From VRUE01 sp963770315 (lineage in GTDB: Bacteria; Actinomycetota; Thermoleophilia; Solirubrobacterales; 70-9), in contig CAVYPC010000002.1 in assembly GCA_963770315.1 (NCBI GenBank), forward strand, positions 1,674,001 through 1,738,000: DNA of 64,000 nucleotides. Direction: 5' to 3'. Of this stretch, positions 1 through 9,012 are shown in pieces (positions within the stretch are counted from its first letter, which is position 1; each line of letters opens with the position of its first letter). The position numbers were made by a program, and so were the translations under genes. The notes below the pieces were generated by a model that worked only from the letters and a program-made list of their open reading frames with translations, was not told where the DNA came from and did not search any database.

Positions 1-87
1 GTATTCGGTTTTGAGCACGGCACCGCTCGGCCGTTCGGTTTCGATCAGCTCGTCGTCGGGGCTGTAGGTGAATTTCGTCGTGTGCCC
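1..87 (-). pseudogene. Displaced fragment of RHS core (truncated duplication)
   Basis: Bases 1-87 match bases 2921-3007 inside the large RHS gene at 85 of 87 positions, differing only at 44 and 62. Identity stops abruptly after 87, and the piece is open at the window edge, so it may be longer. It encodes part of a YD repeat on the minus strand and has no start codon here. It lies downstream of the RHS gene and its two small followers, the position where RHS loci carry displaced core or tip fragments. The near identity suggests a recent duplication or ongoing gene conversion. Confidence 0.75.
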
Positions 88-167
88 GAAACCGCCCTGC
101 TGTTCGGCGAGTAGGTTGGGAGGGGGCAGCGCGGCTCGGTGAGCTTCACGATACCCCTGCCTGATCT

Positions 168-308
168 TCATCGGAAAAGGAGCAGCAGAGCTCCCCCGGT
201 CAAGATGACGATGAACCCCGTCAGAAGCTTATGGTCTTCGATCCATCTAATAGCGTGATAAAGGATCCATTCAAGTACAGCGTTAGCAACGAAATCAAGC
301 AGGCCCAT
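168..308 (-). CDS. Small membrane protein downstream of the RHS locus (46 aa)
   Basis: Starting at the ATG at 308 the product begins MGLLDFVANAVLEWILYHAI and ends in a strongly hydrophobic helix (about residues 28-45, GFIVILTGGALLLLF) closed by Arg. One C-terminal transmembrane segment follows an amphipathic N-terminal half. The reading frame is open further upstream, but that extension is Arg/Cys-rich and unlike protein, so the short form is preferred. No clear Shine-Dalgarno is visible. The gene starts 50 bp after the HEAT-repeat gene on the same strand, so it could be co-transcribed with it and the RHS gene. An immunity or anchor role is possible by position only. Confidence 0.5.
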   Translation of the reverse strand: MGLLDFVANAVLEWILYHAIRWIEDHKLLTGFIVILTGGALLLLFR

Positions 309-358
309 TTCAAGTCGATATCGACGTGCGGACTGCCTTGCTTGAGCGGCCACCGCAC

Positions 359-958
359 CTATTCCGTGGGTAGACGGCCAACGCGACGTTCGAGTTCGAT
401 AGCCGCAAGGGTTAGCTTCTTTCGTCGTGACCTGGACTTGGCAGATGAGGCAGCCGCCTTGAGGGACGTGAGGGCGCGCTCGTCCCCAATCTCGACCAGA
501 GCACTCGCAGCAGCCTGAGCGCACGATCGATCGTCGAGAATACGCGAAAGCGGATCTACGGCCGCGCGCGATCGTAGATCACCCAAACCCATAGCTGCGT
601 GAATACGGGTCGCCTTGTCTTCGTCCGACAAGGCGCATAGCAATGCCTTCTCTGCGCTCTCATCTCCGGTTCGACGAAGGCCGTACGCTGCGGCTCTCCT
701 TACGGAGCGCTCTGGATCACTTTCGAGAATTGGAGCGAGGATGGGAATGATCGCTGGATCCGTTGATCCCACAGCCGTACTAGCCTTCCCGCCGCCTGGC
801 TTGGTGCTTGCAATGTAAGTGGCTGCGTGCACTCGGAGACGCCGCGAAGACCCTCGATCCCTCAGGTAACCCGCAAGCGAATCCAGATCACCTTCATCGC
901 GGAGCCTGGCAAGATGCGCGTATCCGGGCTCGCGGCGGGGCTGTGGCATGCGTACCAT
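359..958 (-). CDS. HEAT-repeat (PBS-lyase-like) protein
   Basis: This 199-residue protein has no signal peptide. From about residue 65 it shows repeated helical pairs with the HEAT/PBS-lyase pattern, such as DPERSVRRAAAYGLRRTGD, DKATRIHAAMGLGDL and AAASALVEIGDERAL. The C terminus is basic. HEAT arrays are protein-binding scaffolds. It begins 80 bp downstream of the RHS stop on the same strand. Small HEAT-repeat proteins do occur as immunity proteins next to polymorphic toxins, so an immunity role is a reasonable guess. It could equally be an unrelated adaptor. Confidence 0.7.
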   Translation of the reverse strand: MVRMPQPRREPGYAHLARLRDEGDLDSLAGYLRDRGSSRRLRVHAATYIASTKPGGGKASTAVGSTDPAIIPILAPILESDPERSVRRAAAYGLRRTGDESAEKALLCALSDEDKATRIHAAMGLGDLRSRAAVDPLSRILDDRSCAQAAASALVEIGDERALTSLKAAASSAKSRSRRKKLTLAAIELERRVGRLPTE

Positions 959-1039
959 TTTGCGGCTGCTAATCGATCGTTACCGGTTTGTGTTGAGTAC
1001 TCTATCGGCTTGAACGACTAGATACATGGTTCGCAGCAA

Positions 1040-4000
1040 TTAGTGCTTGGCGTGTTCTTCGACCCAGTGCTTGAAGAATTCGGCAGCGGCCAGTGCGACC
1101 GGTGGCTTGGTGCCGACAGTTGAGACCTGTTCTAGGACAAGTTGATAGAGCCTCGGATAGCGAATCGCAAATTGCTCCGTCCAATAATCCGCTGCAGCTA
1201 GGCCGCCAACCATCTCGTCTACAGGCAGCGTAAGTGCTACAACGCCGATATCAAGCGTCAGTACGCCTGCACCCTCAAGTCCGTGCGCTACGGAGCTCCA
1301 ATAGCTACAGCCGCTTTCCCAGCTTTCAATCTCTTCTTCATAATATTTGAGCGGATTGAGATGGTCGGCGGCGTGACCTATGGCACTGGGCGCATTAGAA
1401 ATGATGTTGCTGATCGCATGAGTCACGTCGCTGAACGAGAGTTGGCCAGTTGGGTCAGTGACATTTAGCGGATTGTCGCTGGCATAGCCATATGGTGATT
1501 GCGTAAATGCCAGCAGCGGATCTCGCGTCAAAAACTGCCCCGTCACTGGGTCATAGACCCGCGCCCGTAGATACTGCAGCCCGCTCTGGGCCAGGGTGTA
1601 TTGGCCGGCGTAGCCCAGGGGCGTCGTCTGGGTGCCGGTGCTTGCTTCCAGCCCCCCGTAAGCGCCGTCGCTGAACTTGGCCGTGGCTTCGCCGGTTGCG
1701 TTCGTCAGGATCCTGGTCGAGCCGAGCTGGTCGTGGTGGTAGTAGGTCGGCGCTTCTTCGGTGTCGATCTGCTCGATTGGGAGGCCGTTGGGGCCGTAGA
1801 TGTAGTCGGCCTGGCCATCGCTGAGCAGGAGAGGAAGGCCGCCGCTCACGTCCCAGGTGAGGTGGCCGGTCGATTCGCCGACGGTGCGCGAGGCAATCAG
1901 GCCGGTGCCGTCGTAGGTGAAGGCTTCGCTTACCCCCAGGGCTTCGCCTTCTTTAGCTCGTTTGACCGCAGTCAGGTTGCCGGCCTGGTTGTAGGCGTAG
2001 GTCGTCGCGGCGGCGCCCGATGGCGTCGATTTGAGCCGCTCTCCCAGCGCGTCGTATTCATAGCCGACGCCGGTGCCGGTTTCGAGCTGGTCGGCGTTGT
2101 CGAAGGCGTTGATCGAGGTCGGCGTCTTGATCGGGTTGTCGGCGGGGTCATATTCGTAGCTTCCGGAGCCGGCTTTGATCAGGCGGTTGTCTTCGTCATA
2201 TTCGTAGCTTTGTTCGGCTTCGCCCGGCAGGCCTTCGCTCGCCATCACTTCAACCTGGCCCAGTTTGTCCCGTGAGTAGGCGATCGCGGCGAGGGATTCG
2301 GCGCCCTTCTTCATGTTCGCCGACAGCATCCGGTCGGTTGGGTCGTAAGTGAATTCGTCGACGTTGCCGCTTGCAGTTGGGAAGGCAATCGCTTCGACGT
2401 TGGAGTCCGCGTCGTATTCGAATTCGGTCGTGTGCCCGAGCCAGTCGGTGGTGCTTTCCAGTCGCCCGGCTTCGTCGAAGACCTGGTCCACGTTTTCGCC
2501 GTTGGGATAGACGATGCGTTCGGGCTCGTCGGCGAGGTCGTACTCGTAGGCGACCGTATCGCCGTGCCCGTTCGTGGCTTCTTCGAGCCGGTCCAGCTGG
2601 TCGTAGGCGTAGGTCGATTCGCCGCTGCCGTCACTCATAGCGGTCACGTTGCCGTCGGGGTCGTATCCGAAGCTCACGTTCGGCGTGGCTTCTTCGGAGT
2701 AGGAGATCTCTTCGAGGCGGTCCGCCGGGTCGTAGGTGTAGGAGGTGACTCGTTTGAGCGGGTCGATCACCGCTTCGAGGTTTCCTGCCGGGTCGAATTC
2801 GCGGACCGTTTTGCGTTTGAGGGGATCGATGGTTTCGATCGGCTGCTCGAGCACGTTGCGGACGTAGGTCGTCGCCTGTTCGTTGCCGTCGATCTGAGCG
2901 GTGATGGCTCCGGCGCCGTCGTATTCGGTTTTGAGCACGGCACCGCTCGGCCGTTCGGTTTCGGTCAGCTCGTCGTCGGGGTTGTAGGTGAATTTCGTCG
3001 TGTGCCCCTTGGCGTCCGTTTCGCTTTCCAGGTTGCCGTTGGGGTCATAGGCGTATTCGGTCTTGTGGCCGAGCGGGTCGATCACTTCTTCGGGGCGGCC
3101 CCGGGGATCGCGTTCGATGGTCGTTTCGAATTCGCTCGCTTCCGCTCCTTCCTCGTTCCCGCGCGGGCTGACGGTCGAGGTCAGCTGGGAGTCTTCGTCG
3201 TAGGCCCAGGTGCGTTTGTCGCCTTCGGGGTCGGCTTCGCTTTCGCGGTCTCCCTGGCTGTCGTATTCGTAGGTCCAGGTTCTTTCCAACGGATCGGTCA
3301 GAGCTTTCAGCTCGCCGTTGGCGGTGTATTCGAAGCTGGTGGTCTGGGTGGCTTCGCCGGGAGCGGGACGCGAGATCGTTTCGGGGTTGCCGTTCGCATC
3401 GCGTTCGATCGTCGTCGTCTCGCCGTTGGGCGTCGTTTCGGAGATCACGTCATGGGTTGCGTTGTATTCCCATTTCGATTCGTTTTCGTCAGCGTCGACC
3501 GCGCTCGTCCGGTCGCCGGCCGGGTTGTAGGTGTAGGAGGTGGTGTGGCCGTTGCCGTCCGTGCGGCTCAGCTGGTGGCCGGCTTCGTCGTAGGAGAAGG
3601 TTTCGGTCCTCGCGTATTCGGTGCCGAAGCCGTGGGTCATCGAGAACGGCTCGTTGTCGCTGTTGAACCAGAGGTCGGTGACGGCTCCGGTCGCTTCGTT
3701 GGCGATCCTGGTGTGGAAGCCGTCGTAGGTGAAGGCCGCCGTTCTGCCGGCCCGGTCGGTTTGGGAGATAACCCGACTCGAAGCGTCGTATTCGTTGGTC
3801 GTTTCGCCGCTGCGGCCGTCGATGATCTTGGTCATCCGGTGCGAGGAGTCGTATTTGAATTGCCAGGGGGGTTCGGCTTCGCCGGGCATCGTCACGCTGG
3901 CGAGCTCTTTGCCTTCATAGCCGTATTTGACCGTGTGGCCCAGCGGGTCTTCGGCGCTTTCGATCAGCCCTTCGCCGTTGTAGGTGAGGGTTATCTGCCT

Positions 4001-7000
4001 TTCGGCCGGATCGGTGATCGTTTTCAGCCGTCCGGCTTCGCTGTAGGAGAGCGTCGTTTCGTTGCCATTGCGGTCAGTGACGCTCTGCAGCGCTCCGCTC
4101 GGGGCGAAGTGGCGTTTGATCTGGTCGGCGCTCGTGTAGGTATAGCCGGCTTCGGGATTGCCGCTCAGCTCGTCCTGACTCCAGACAGCCGGTTCGAAGC
4201 CGCCTTTACCGTCGGCCGTGAAGGGCACGGTGCTGCCGTCCGCGCGCTGCACCGTGATCCGTTTGCCTTCTTCTTCAAAGGCCAGCCGGTCGCCGAAGCT
4301 GCTTGACCAGCCGTAGCCGAATACCCCGGGGGAGACCGCGCCTGCGGCGGCTTGGGCGCTGTAGGTGCGCGAGAGGACCAGGCCGACCCCCAGGCCGCCG
4401 ATCGCGAAGTCGGTCTGAGTCTCGGAGAAGTCGCCGCTCGCGGCTTCTACGGGGTCGCGGCATTTGCAGCGGAAGCCGAATTTCTCGCTTGCCGGAACGC
4501 CGAGCCTATTGACGATGTGAAGCGTGCCGGAGAACTGGTGGATCGTGCCGTTGTTTTCGAAGGGCACGGTGACTTCCGTCGTCCCACCGCCGCTCACCTT
4601 GCTGAATTCGTCTTGGTTGACGATCTTCGGGTTGGTCGTGCTCGCTTTGGCGATTTGTAGCTGAGCGCCGTGTTCGGTGTCTTCTGAGCTGGCGTTGAAT
4701 TTGCCGGTGTTCCTGAGCAGCGCCCCATCGGACATCGCAAGCGTCGATATGCCCAAGGTAAAGAAGCCTTGGGTCACGAGCCGCCGTTCCTTCAAGGTGG
4801 CGTACGAAGTAATGGTTTCACATTCGAAGCCGCATATCGTTACGTCGACGAGTCCTCCGACGCTTGTAACTATCGTTTCGCCGTGGCCGGCCATCGTTGC
4901 GTTCGCCCAGAACAATTCATTTGCAGTGACAGTTCCGTCTCCATCCAAGGTTCCGGACCCCAACCACGCTTCCTGTAGATTTGCGGTTGCACCGCTGGCA
5001 ATATCGAATGAGCCTTCAAGGGAAAATACGCCCGCTATGAGCGACGTGCCTTCGCCAATGTCGACCGCGCTTTCTATATACACATCCCCCAGTTTTGCTT
5101 CGGAATTAGACCCTATTTCCAGAGGTTCGCGCTCGACATACGTGTTCTCCGTAATCAACGATCCACCGTTCCCGACGTTGAACGAGCCTTCCTCCACATA
5201 AAGTTCTCCGAGGTGGGCATCGGTATTACTCCCGATTGTCAGCGGTCCGTTCTCGACGTACGTATCGCCTGCTTCGAGCGATCCGCTGTCGCCGGTACTG
5301 AATGAGCCTTCCTCCACGAAGAGTTCCCCAAGAGAGGTATTGACACGGTTGCCGAGAGTCAGCGGCCCGCGTTCTAGGTAGGTATCGCCTGCTTCAAGCG
5401 ATCCTTCGTTGCCGATACTGAACGAGCCTTCTCCGAGATAGATTTCTCCGATGTTGGTTTTGGTTTTCGCCGATTGTTCAAGCAACCCGCCTTCGAGATA
5501 CAGGTATTCGGCAACCAAAGCGGCGTTTTCGGCGAAGCTCGTCGCGCCTTCTCGTTGTTCAAGTTCGCCGAGGGTCGCGGTGGCATCCTCTGCAACTTCA
5601 AGTCCGCCACCTTCCACGAAGATCGCTTCGGCGCTCAGCAGGCCTTCTTTGATCAGGCTCACGGTGGCGTTCGCGGTCACAACTTCGTAGAAGCGCGATT
5701 CTTCTTTGGCCCCGGTTATTTCGAGACTGCTTTCCGTCAGCCAGACCTGGGCTTCTTCTGCTTCGAAGCGGTGGCCTTTGAGTTTCGCCGAGTCGAGCGC
5801 CAGAATCAGCCCACTCATCGCGGCTTCGTCGCCAAGGGTGAATTCCTTTTCGTCGAAGACGACTTCCGCTTCTCCACCCGTTGCACCCCACGAGTCGAGG
5901 TGTTCTTGGCCCGAGTTCCCACCTCCGGTGAACGCCAGCGCGCCTTCTTTGACTTCGACGAGTTCCTCGTTGTCGACCTTGAACTCGACGATCGCCATTT
6001 TTTTGCCTTCGTCCTTGAGGACAGTCCCCGTGTTGGTCAGTTTGGGCTGGGTGCCCGTCCCGGCAACGAGTCCATTGCCTTCGCCCTCCCCGTCGATGAC
6101 CAGCGTGCCTGAATTATCGAGAGTCGCGCCTTTGCTGCCCCGGATCCGGCCTTCGGGGGCTTTGATCGCCAGCGTCCCGGAATTGTCGATCGACGTGCCT
6201 TCCGCGCGGATTTCCCCGCCAGAGCCTTCCATCGTCAGATCACCGGTGTTTTCGATCGAGGCTTCGTCCTGGGAAAACAGGCCTCCCGAGGCTGCTTCCA
6301 GGCTCAACGCTTGCGAGTTCATCAGCGTCGCGTGGTCGCTCAGCACCAGGCGCCCTTCAGGACCCGAAACGGTCAGATCTTTGGCATTGACGAGATCGGC
6401 CGATTCGCTCAATGCGACGCTGCCTTCCGGTCCTTTCACGGCCAGTTCACCGATGTTGAGGACGCCAAGGAAGGCGCCTTCGACTGCATTCAGCTGGCCC
6501 CCAAGCCCGGCGACTTCGAGGACGCCTTTGACGTTGAGTTCGCGTTTTTCGGTCAGCCGCAGCCCGGGGCCTTCCCCTTCTTCGAGGGCATCGACGCGTC
6601 CCGACGCTTCCGCTCCGATCATGGTGTTGCCGGCGCCTTCCATCGAGCCGCCGTCGGCGTTCAAAGATTCGGTCACGAGCAGTTCGGCCGGTCCCGTCAG
6701 CGCTCCACCGCTGAGGTGCAGCTTCTGGATATGAGATTGTTCTTTGCCAAGGAGAGCCAGCGAGCCGGCGAGGATGGTCAAGCGTCCTTCCCCCTGAAGG
6801 ACTTCGACGGACTGAGTGCCGCTGAGGACCTGGGCGGTCTTTTCTTTCGGGATGCAGGCGACGTCCGTCGAGGTCGGCACGTGTTCAGCCGACCAGTTTT
6901 CGGCGACCTGCCATTCGCCGCTTGCCGGAATCCAGGTGTCGGTGCATTCGGCGGCGTGCGCTGCGACGGGAACGGAAAGGGCGCCGACGAGCAGACAGAA

Positions 7001-7042
7001 GGCAACGGCCAGGATCGGCCTAGGCGAAGTACTCCAACGCAT
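1040..7042 (-). CDS. Secreted RHS/YD-repeat protein with DUF6531 domain and variable C-terminal tip
   Basis: This 2,000-residue protein has a Sec signal peptide ending near AAHA (residue 30). Residues about 31-840 form a Gly/Glu/Leu-rich repetitive region that looks beta-helical, including a 40-residue tandem repeat. A DUF6531-like segment follows near residue 862 (DPVEAASGDF then LSRTYSA). About 950 residues of YD/RHS repeats come next (motifs such as YDPDGN and YEYDALGERL). The core closes near residue 1832 with YDPVTGQFLTRDPL and DPTGQ. The last ~138 residues are unrelated to the core and match no toxin family I recognise. RHS shells encapsulate a C-terminal payload for contact-dependent antagonism or adhesion. 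The start has GGGAG at a good distance and a promoter lies upstream. The N-terminal half suggests surface display. Confidence 0.9.
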   Translation of the reverse strand: MRWSTSPRPILAVAFCLLVGALSVPVAAHAAECTDTWIPASGEWQVAENWSAEHVPTSTDVACIPKEKTAQVLSGTQSVEVLQGEGRLTILAGSLALLGKEQSHIQKLHLSGGALTGPAELLVTESLNADGGSMEGAGNTMIGAEASGRVDALEEGEGPGLRLTEKRELNVKGVLEVAGLGGQLNAVEGAFLGVLNIGELAVKGPEGSVALSESADLVNAKDLTVSGPEGRLVLSDHATLMNSQALSLEAASGGLFSQDEASIENTGDLTMEGSGGEIRAEGTSIDNSGTLAIKAPEGRIRGSKGATLDNSGTLVIDGEGEGNGLVAGTGTQPKLTNTGTVLKDEGKKMAIVEFKVDNEELVEVKEGALAFTGGGNSGQEHLDSWGATGGEAEVVFDEKEFTLGDEAAMSGLILALDSAKLKGHRFEAEEAQVWLTESSLEITGAKEESRFYEVVTANATVSLIKEGLLSAEAIFVEGGGLEVAEDATATLGELEQREGATSFAENAALVAEYLYLEGGLLEQSAKTKTNIGEIYLGEGSFSIGNEGSLEAGDTYLERGPLTLGNRVNTSLGELFVEEGSFSTGDSGSLEAGDTYVENGPLTIGSNTDAHLGELYVEEGSFNVGNGGSLITENTYVEREPLEIGSNSEAKLGDVYIESAVDIGEGTSLIAGVFSLEGSFDIASGATANLQEAWLGSGTLDGDGTVTANELFWANATMAGHGETIVTSVGGLVDVTICGFECETITSYATLKERRLVTQGFFTLGISTLAMSDGALLRNTGKFNASSEDTEHGAQLQIAKASTTNPKIVNQDEFSKVSGGGTTEVTVPFENNGTIHQFSGTLHIVNRLGVPASEKFGFRCKCRDPVEAASGDFSETQTDFAIGGLGVGLVLSRTYSAQAAAGAVSPGVFGYGWSSSFGDRLAFEEEGKRITVQRADGSTVPFTADGKGGFEPAVWSQDELSGNPEAGYTYTSADQIKRHFAPSGALQSVTDRNGNETTLSYSEAGRLKTITDPAERQITLTYNGEGLIESAEDPLGHTVKYGYEGKELASVTMPGEAEPPWQFKYDSSHRMTKIIDGRSGETTNEYDASSRVISQTDRAGRTAAFTYDGFHTRIANEATGAVTDLWFNSDNEPFSMTHGFGTEYARTETFSYDEAGHQLSRTDGNGHTTSYTYNPAGDRTSAVDADENESKWEYNATHDVISETTPNGETTTIERDANGNPETISRPAPGEATQTTSFEYTANGELKALTDPLERTWTYEYDSQGDRESEADPEGDKRTWAYDEDSQLTSTVSPRGNEEGAEASEFETTIERDPRGRPEEVIDPLGHKTEYAYDPNGNLESETDAKGHTTKFTYNPDDELTETERPSGAVLKTEYDGAGAITAQIDGNEQATTYVRNVLEQPIETIDPLKRKTVREFDPAGNLEAVIDPLKRVTSYTYDPADRLEEISYSEEATPNVSFGYDPDGNVTAMSDGSGESTYAYDQLDRLEEATNGHGDTVAYEYDLADEPERIVYPNGENVDQVFDEAGRLESTTDWLGHTTEFEYDADSNVEAIAFPTASGNVDEFTYDPTDRMLSANMKKGAESLAAIAYSRDKLGQVEVMASEGLPGEAEQSYEYDEDNRLIKAGSGSYEYDPADNPIKTPTSINAFDNADQLETGTGVGYEYDALGERLKSTPSGAAATTYAYNQAGNLTAVKRAKEGEALGVSEAFTYDGTGLIASRTVGESTGHLTWDVSGGLPLLLSDGQADYIYGPNGLPIEQIDTEEAPTYYHHDQLGSTRILTNATGEATAKFSDGAYGGLEASTGTQTTPLGYAGQYTLAQSGLQYLRARVYDPVTGQFLTRDPLLAFTQSPYGYASDNPLNVTDPTGQLSFSDVTHAISNIISNAPSAIGHAADHLNPLKYYEEEIESWESGCSYWSSVAHGLEGAGVLTLDIGVVALTLPVDEMVGGLAAADYWTEQFAIRYPRLYQLVLEQVSTVGTKPPVALAAAEFFKHWVEEHAKH
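5090..5460 (-). repeat. Tandem 120-bp repeat inside RHS N-terminal region
   Basis: Three in-frame copies with an exact 120-bp (40-aa) period; the shared stretch gagcctt begins at 5184, 5304 and 5424. Each unit reads roughly LGE(L/I)YVEEGSF..G..GSLEAG followed by DTYVE.GPLTIG. A fourth, degenerate unit lies on each side. Regular Gly and Leu spacing fits stacked beta-strands. Copies have diverged at the DNA level, so this is an old expansion. Confidence 0.8.
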
Positions 7043-7081
7043 AATCTCCCGCTTTCAGAATGCTCGACTCAGCTTGCGGTA

Positions 7082-7111
7082 GTCATATCCAGTTCGCGTT
7101 GAATCTGTCAA
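7082..7111 (-). promoter_or_regulatory. Sigma70-like promoter of the RHS gene
   Basis: On the minus strand TTGACA (7111-7106) and TATGAC (7087-7082) are separated by 18 bp, giving a predicted start near 7075 and a leader of about 33 nt ending in GGGAG before the ATG at 7042. This is close to consensus for a high-GC genome, which suggests constitutive, fairly strong transcription. Confidence 0.6.
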
Positions 7112-7316
7112 GGGTCGAGGGTGTCTGTTTGGACGAATGGCGACCTCTTTGATGCCGATCGTCTGCATCGTGTCCCGAAACGTGTCCCCAAACTTGGCAA
7201 TTCTGGACTCAACCAGACTGAACTAAGAACGCCAACGGCGAAGCTCGCCCGCGACATCCGTCGCGAGGAGGAGGTACCGGCTGCACAGCGCCGGGCGCCA
7301 GCCCGCAGGTAGGACA
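7112..7316. other. Intergenic region between MFS and RHS genes
   Basis: No convincing gene. One 63-codon plus-strand frame crosses it but is Arg/Pro-rich with no family resemblance. A short hairpin (TCTGG-actcaa-CCAGA) lies near 7202-7217. The composition is less GC-rich than the flanking genes. Confidence 0.5.
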
Positions 7317-8726
7317 CTAGGCCTGCGCGGCTTCGGGCGCGGCGACCTGCGACTCGCCCCGCCCGGCGCTCCCCGGGGCCGCCCCGAGCGCCTTGGGCAC
7401 GAGCAGGCTCGCCACGAAGCAGAGCAAGAGGAAGCCGGTCGCCATCAGGAAGGTCTCGGTGAAGCCGGTGACGGTGGGCAGGTCGTTGGCCATGTGGTCG
7501 GCGATGAAGGTGGCCGAGAGCTGGCCGCCGAGGGCGCCGCCGAGGGTTCGCATCACGGTATTCATCCCGCTGGCGACGCCGGTCTGCTCTGCCGGCACCG
7601 CCTGGACGATGAGGTTGCCGAGGGCGGCGAAGGCGAGGCCGATGCCGATACCGAGCAGGGCGGCGGCAATCAGCAGCTCGTAGGGATGATCGTGCGCCAG
7701 CGCGAGCATGGTGAAGGAAGCGATCGCGAAGATCGTCCCGGCCAGCAGCGCCGCGCGGGAGCCGAAGCGGGCGGAGATGGCGCCGGCCTTGAGACCGAGG
7801 ACCGTCATCCCGATCGTCGCTGGCAGCAGATAGAGGCCGGAGACGACGACTGAGGCACCGAAGCCGAAGCCGGTGCTCTTTGGCAGCTGGGCGAACTGGG
7901 GGAAGACGACGAAGGAGGCGTAGAGGCCGGCACCGAGCAGGAAGGCGGCGGCGTTGGTCGTCCAGACGCCGCGCACCCGCATCATCGTCATGTCGATCAG
8001 CGGTTCCCGGCTGCGTGCCTCGACCCGGATCCAGGCAAGCGTGAAGGCGGCTCCGAAAAGAGCGAGGCCGAAGGTCTTGGCCGAGACCCAGCCCCAGGTG
8101 GTGGTCTGGCTGATCGCCAGCAGCAGCGCCGAGAGGCCGATCGTCATCAGCGCCGCCGCCAGCCAGTTGACCCGACCTGGGGTGCGGACCGGCGATTCCG
8201 GGACCAGGCGCCGGGTGGCGACCGCGGCGAGCACGATCGCGACGAGCGGGATCCAGAAGAGCCAGTGGTAGCTGAGGTGCTCGATGATCACACCCGAGAG
8301 GACGATCCCCAGGCTGCCGCCGACACCGAGGATCGCCGAGAGCAGGCCGATCCCCCCGGCCACCTTCTCGGCCGGGAACTCGTCGCGGACGATGCCGTAG
8401 GCGAGCGGGAAGATCCCGCCGCCCGCGCCCTGGATGAAGCGGGCGGCGATCAGCAGCGGCAGCGAGCTGGAGACCGCGGCCAGCAGGGTCCCGGCGGCGA
8501 GGATCACCAGCGTCAGGAGGAGCAGGCGCTCCTTGCCGTACATGTCGCCGAGGCGGCCGAGGATCGAGGTCCCGACCGATGCCGCCAGCAGGTAGCCGGT
8601 CAGCAGCCAGGTGATGCCGGTCTCTGTCGTGCCGAGGTCGTGCTGCATGGTCGGCAGCGCCGGCACGACGGCGGAGCTCAGCATCGCGTAGGCCATCCCG
8701 CCGAGGGCGAGCACGGCAAGGGTCAC
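7317..8726 (-). CDS. MFS transporter, DHA2 (14-helix, EmrB/QacA-like)
   Basis: This 469-residue protein has about 14 hydrophobic segments. The MFS motif A region reads LGRLGDMYGKERLL (about residues 57-70), and an RFIQGAGGGIFPLAYGIVRDEF segment typical of drug:H+ antiporters follows. It sits in the cytoplasmic membrane and probably exports a small toxic compound by proton antiport. The reading frame begins after a TGA near 8817, and the only usual start in it is the GTG at 8726. That GTG lacks a Shine-Dalgarno, and homologous-looking residues (HPN) precede it, so the true start could be a rarer codon slightly upstream. No regulator is adjacent. Confidence 0.85.
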   Translation of the reverse strand: MTLAVLALGGMAYAMLSSAVVPALPTMQHDLGTTETGITWLLTGYLLAASVGTSILGRLGDMYGKERLLLLTLVILAAGTLLAAVSSSLPLLIAARFIQGAGGGIFPLAYGIVRDEFPAEKVAGGIGLLSAILGVGGSLGIVLSGVIIEHLSYHWLFWIPLVAIVLAAVATRRLVPESPVRTPGRVNWLAAALMTIGLSALLLAISQTTTWGWVSAKTFGLALFGAAFTLAWIRVEARSREPLIDMTMMRVRGVWTTNAAAFLLGAGLYASFVVFPQFAQLPKSTGFGFGASVVVSGLYLLPATIGMTVLGLKAGAISARFGSRAALLAGTIFAIASFTMLALAHDHPYELLIAAALLGIGIGLAFAALGNLIVQAVPAEQTGVASGMNTVMRTLGGALGGQLSATFIADHMANDLPTVTGFTETFLMATGFLLLCFVASLLVPKALGAAPGSAGRGESQVAAPEAAQA

Positions 8727-8961
8727 GTTGGGGTGGGTGCGGTCCGGAGACGACGAGGTAATGCTGGGCCTTCTCGAGTGAGCGGTACGGGCGTCGCCCA
8801 GGGCGAGTCAGCACGCTACCGAAGCGAGCTCGTCGCCTTGGCCGTAGCCCGTTCCCCCTGACGAGGTTCGGAATGAGGCGACTGCGGGTACCGCGGCTTG
8901 GACAAGCCAAATGTTCCAGAGGCGAGCACCTCGGAACCAAGACAGTCGCGAGGAGAGCTTC

Positions 8962-9012
8962 ATGGTCGGAGCAGTCATCGATGTGTTGATCGTCGTCGCG
9001 ATCGTGCTCTGA
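8962..9012 (+). CDS. 16-residue hydrophobic micro-ORF coupled to DUF6458 gene
   Basis: ATG at 8962 is preceded by GAGGAGAG at good spacing. The frame encodes MVGAVIDVLIVVAIVL and stops with a TGA (9010-9012) that shares a base with the ATG of the next gene (TGATG). The product is one short, almost fully hydrophobic helix. Either it is a real membrane micropeptide or it serves as a translational coupler that loads ribosomes onto the downstream gene, which has no Shine-Dalgarno of its own. Confidence 0.55.
   Translation: MVGAVIDVLIVVAIVL

Noticed and set aside
2432..4306. 624-codon plus-strand frame inside the RHS gene
   Set aside because: It is the antisense of YD repeats; regular codon patterns in a high-GC gene keep the opposite frame open. 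The product is Val/Gly/Arg-rich with no domain.
7188..7312. Possible integrase or attachment relic before the RHS promoter
   Set aside because: Only repetitive GTGTCCC-like strings and a weak hairpin; no tRNA, recombinase or direct repeat pair.
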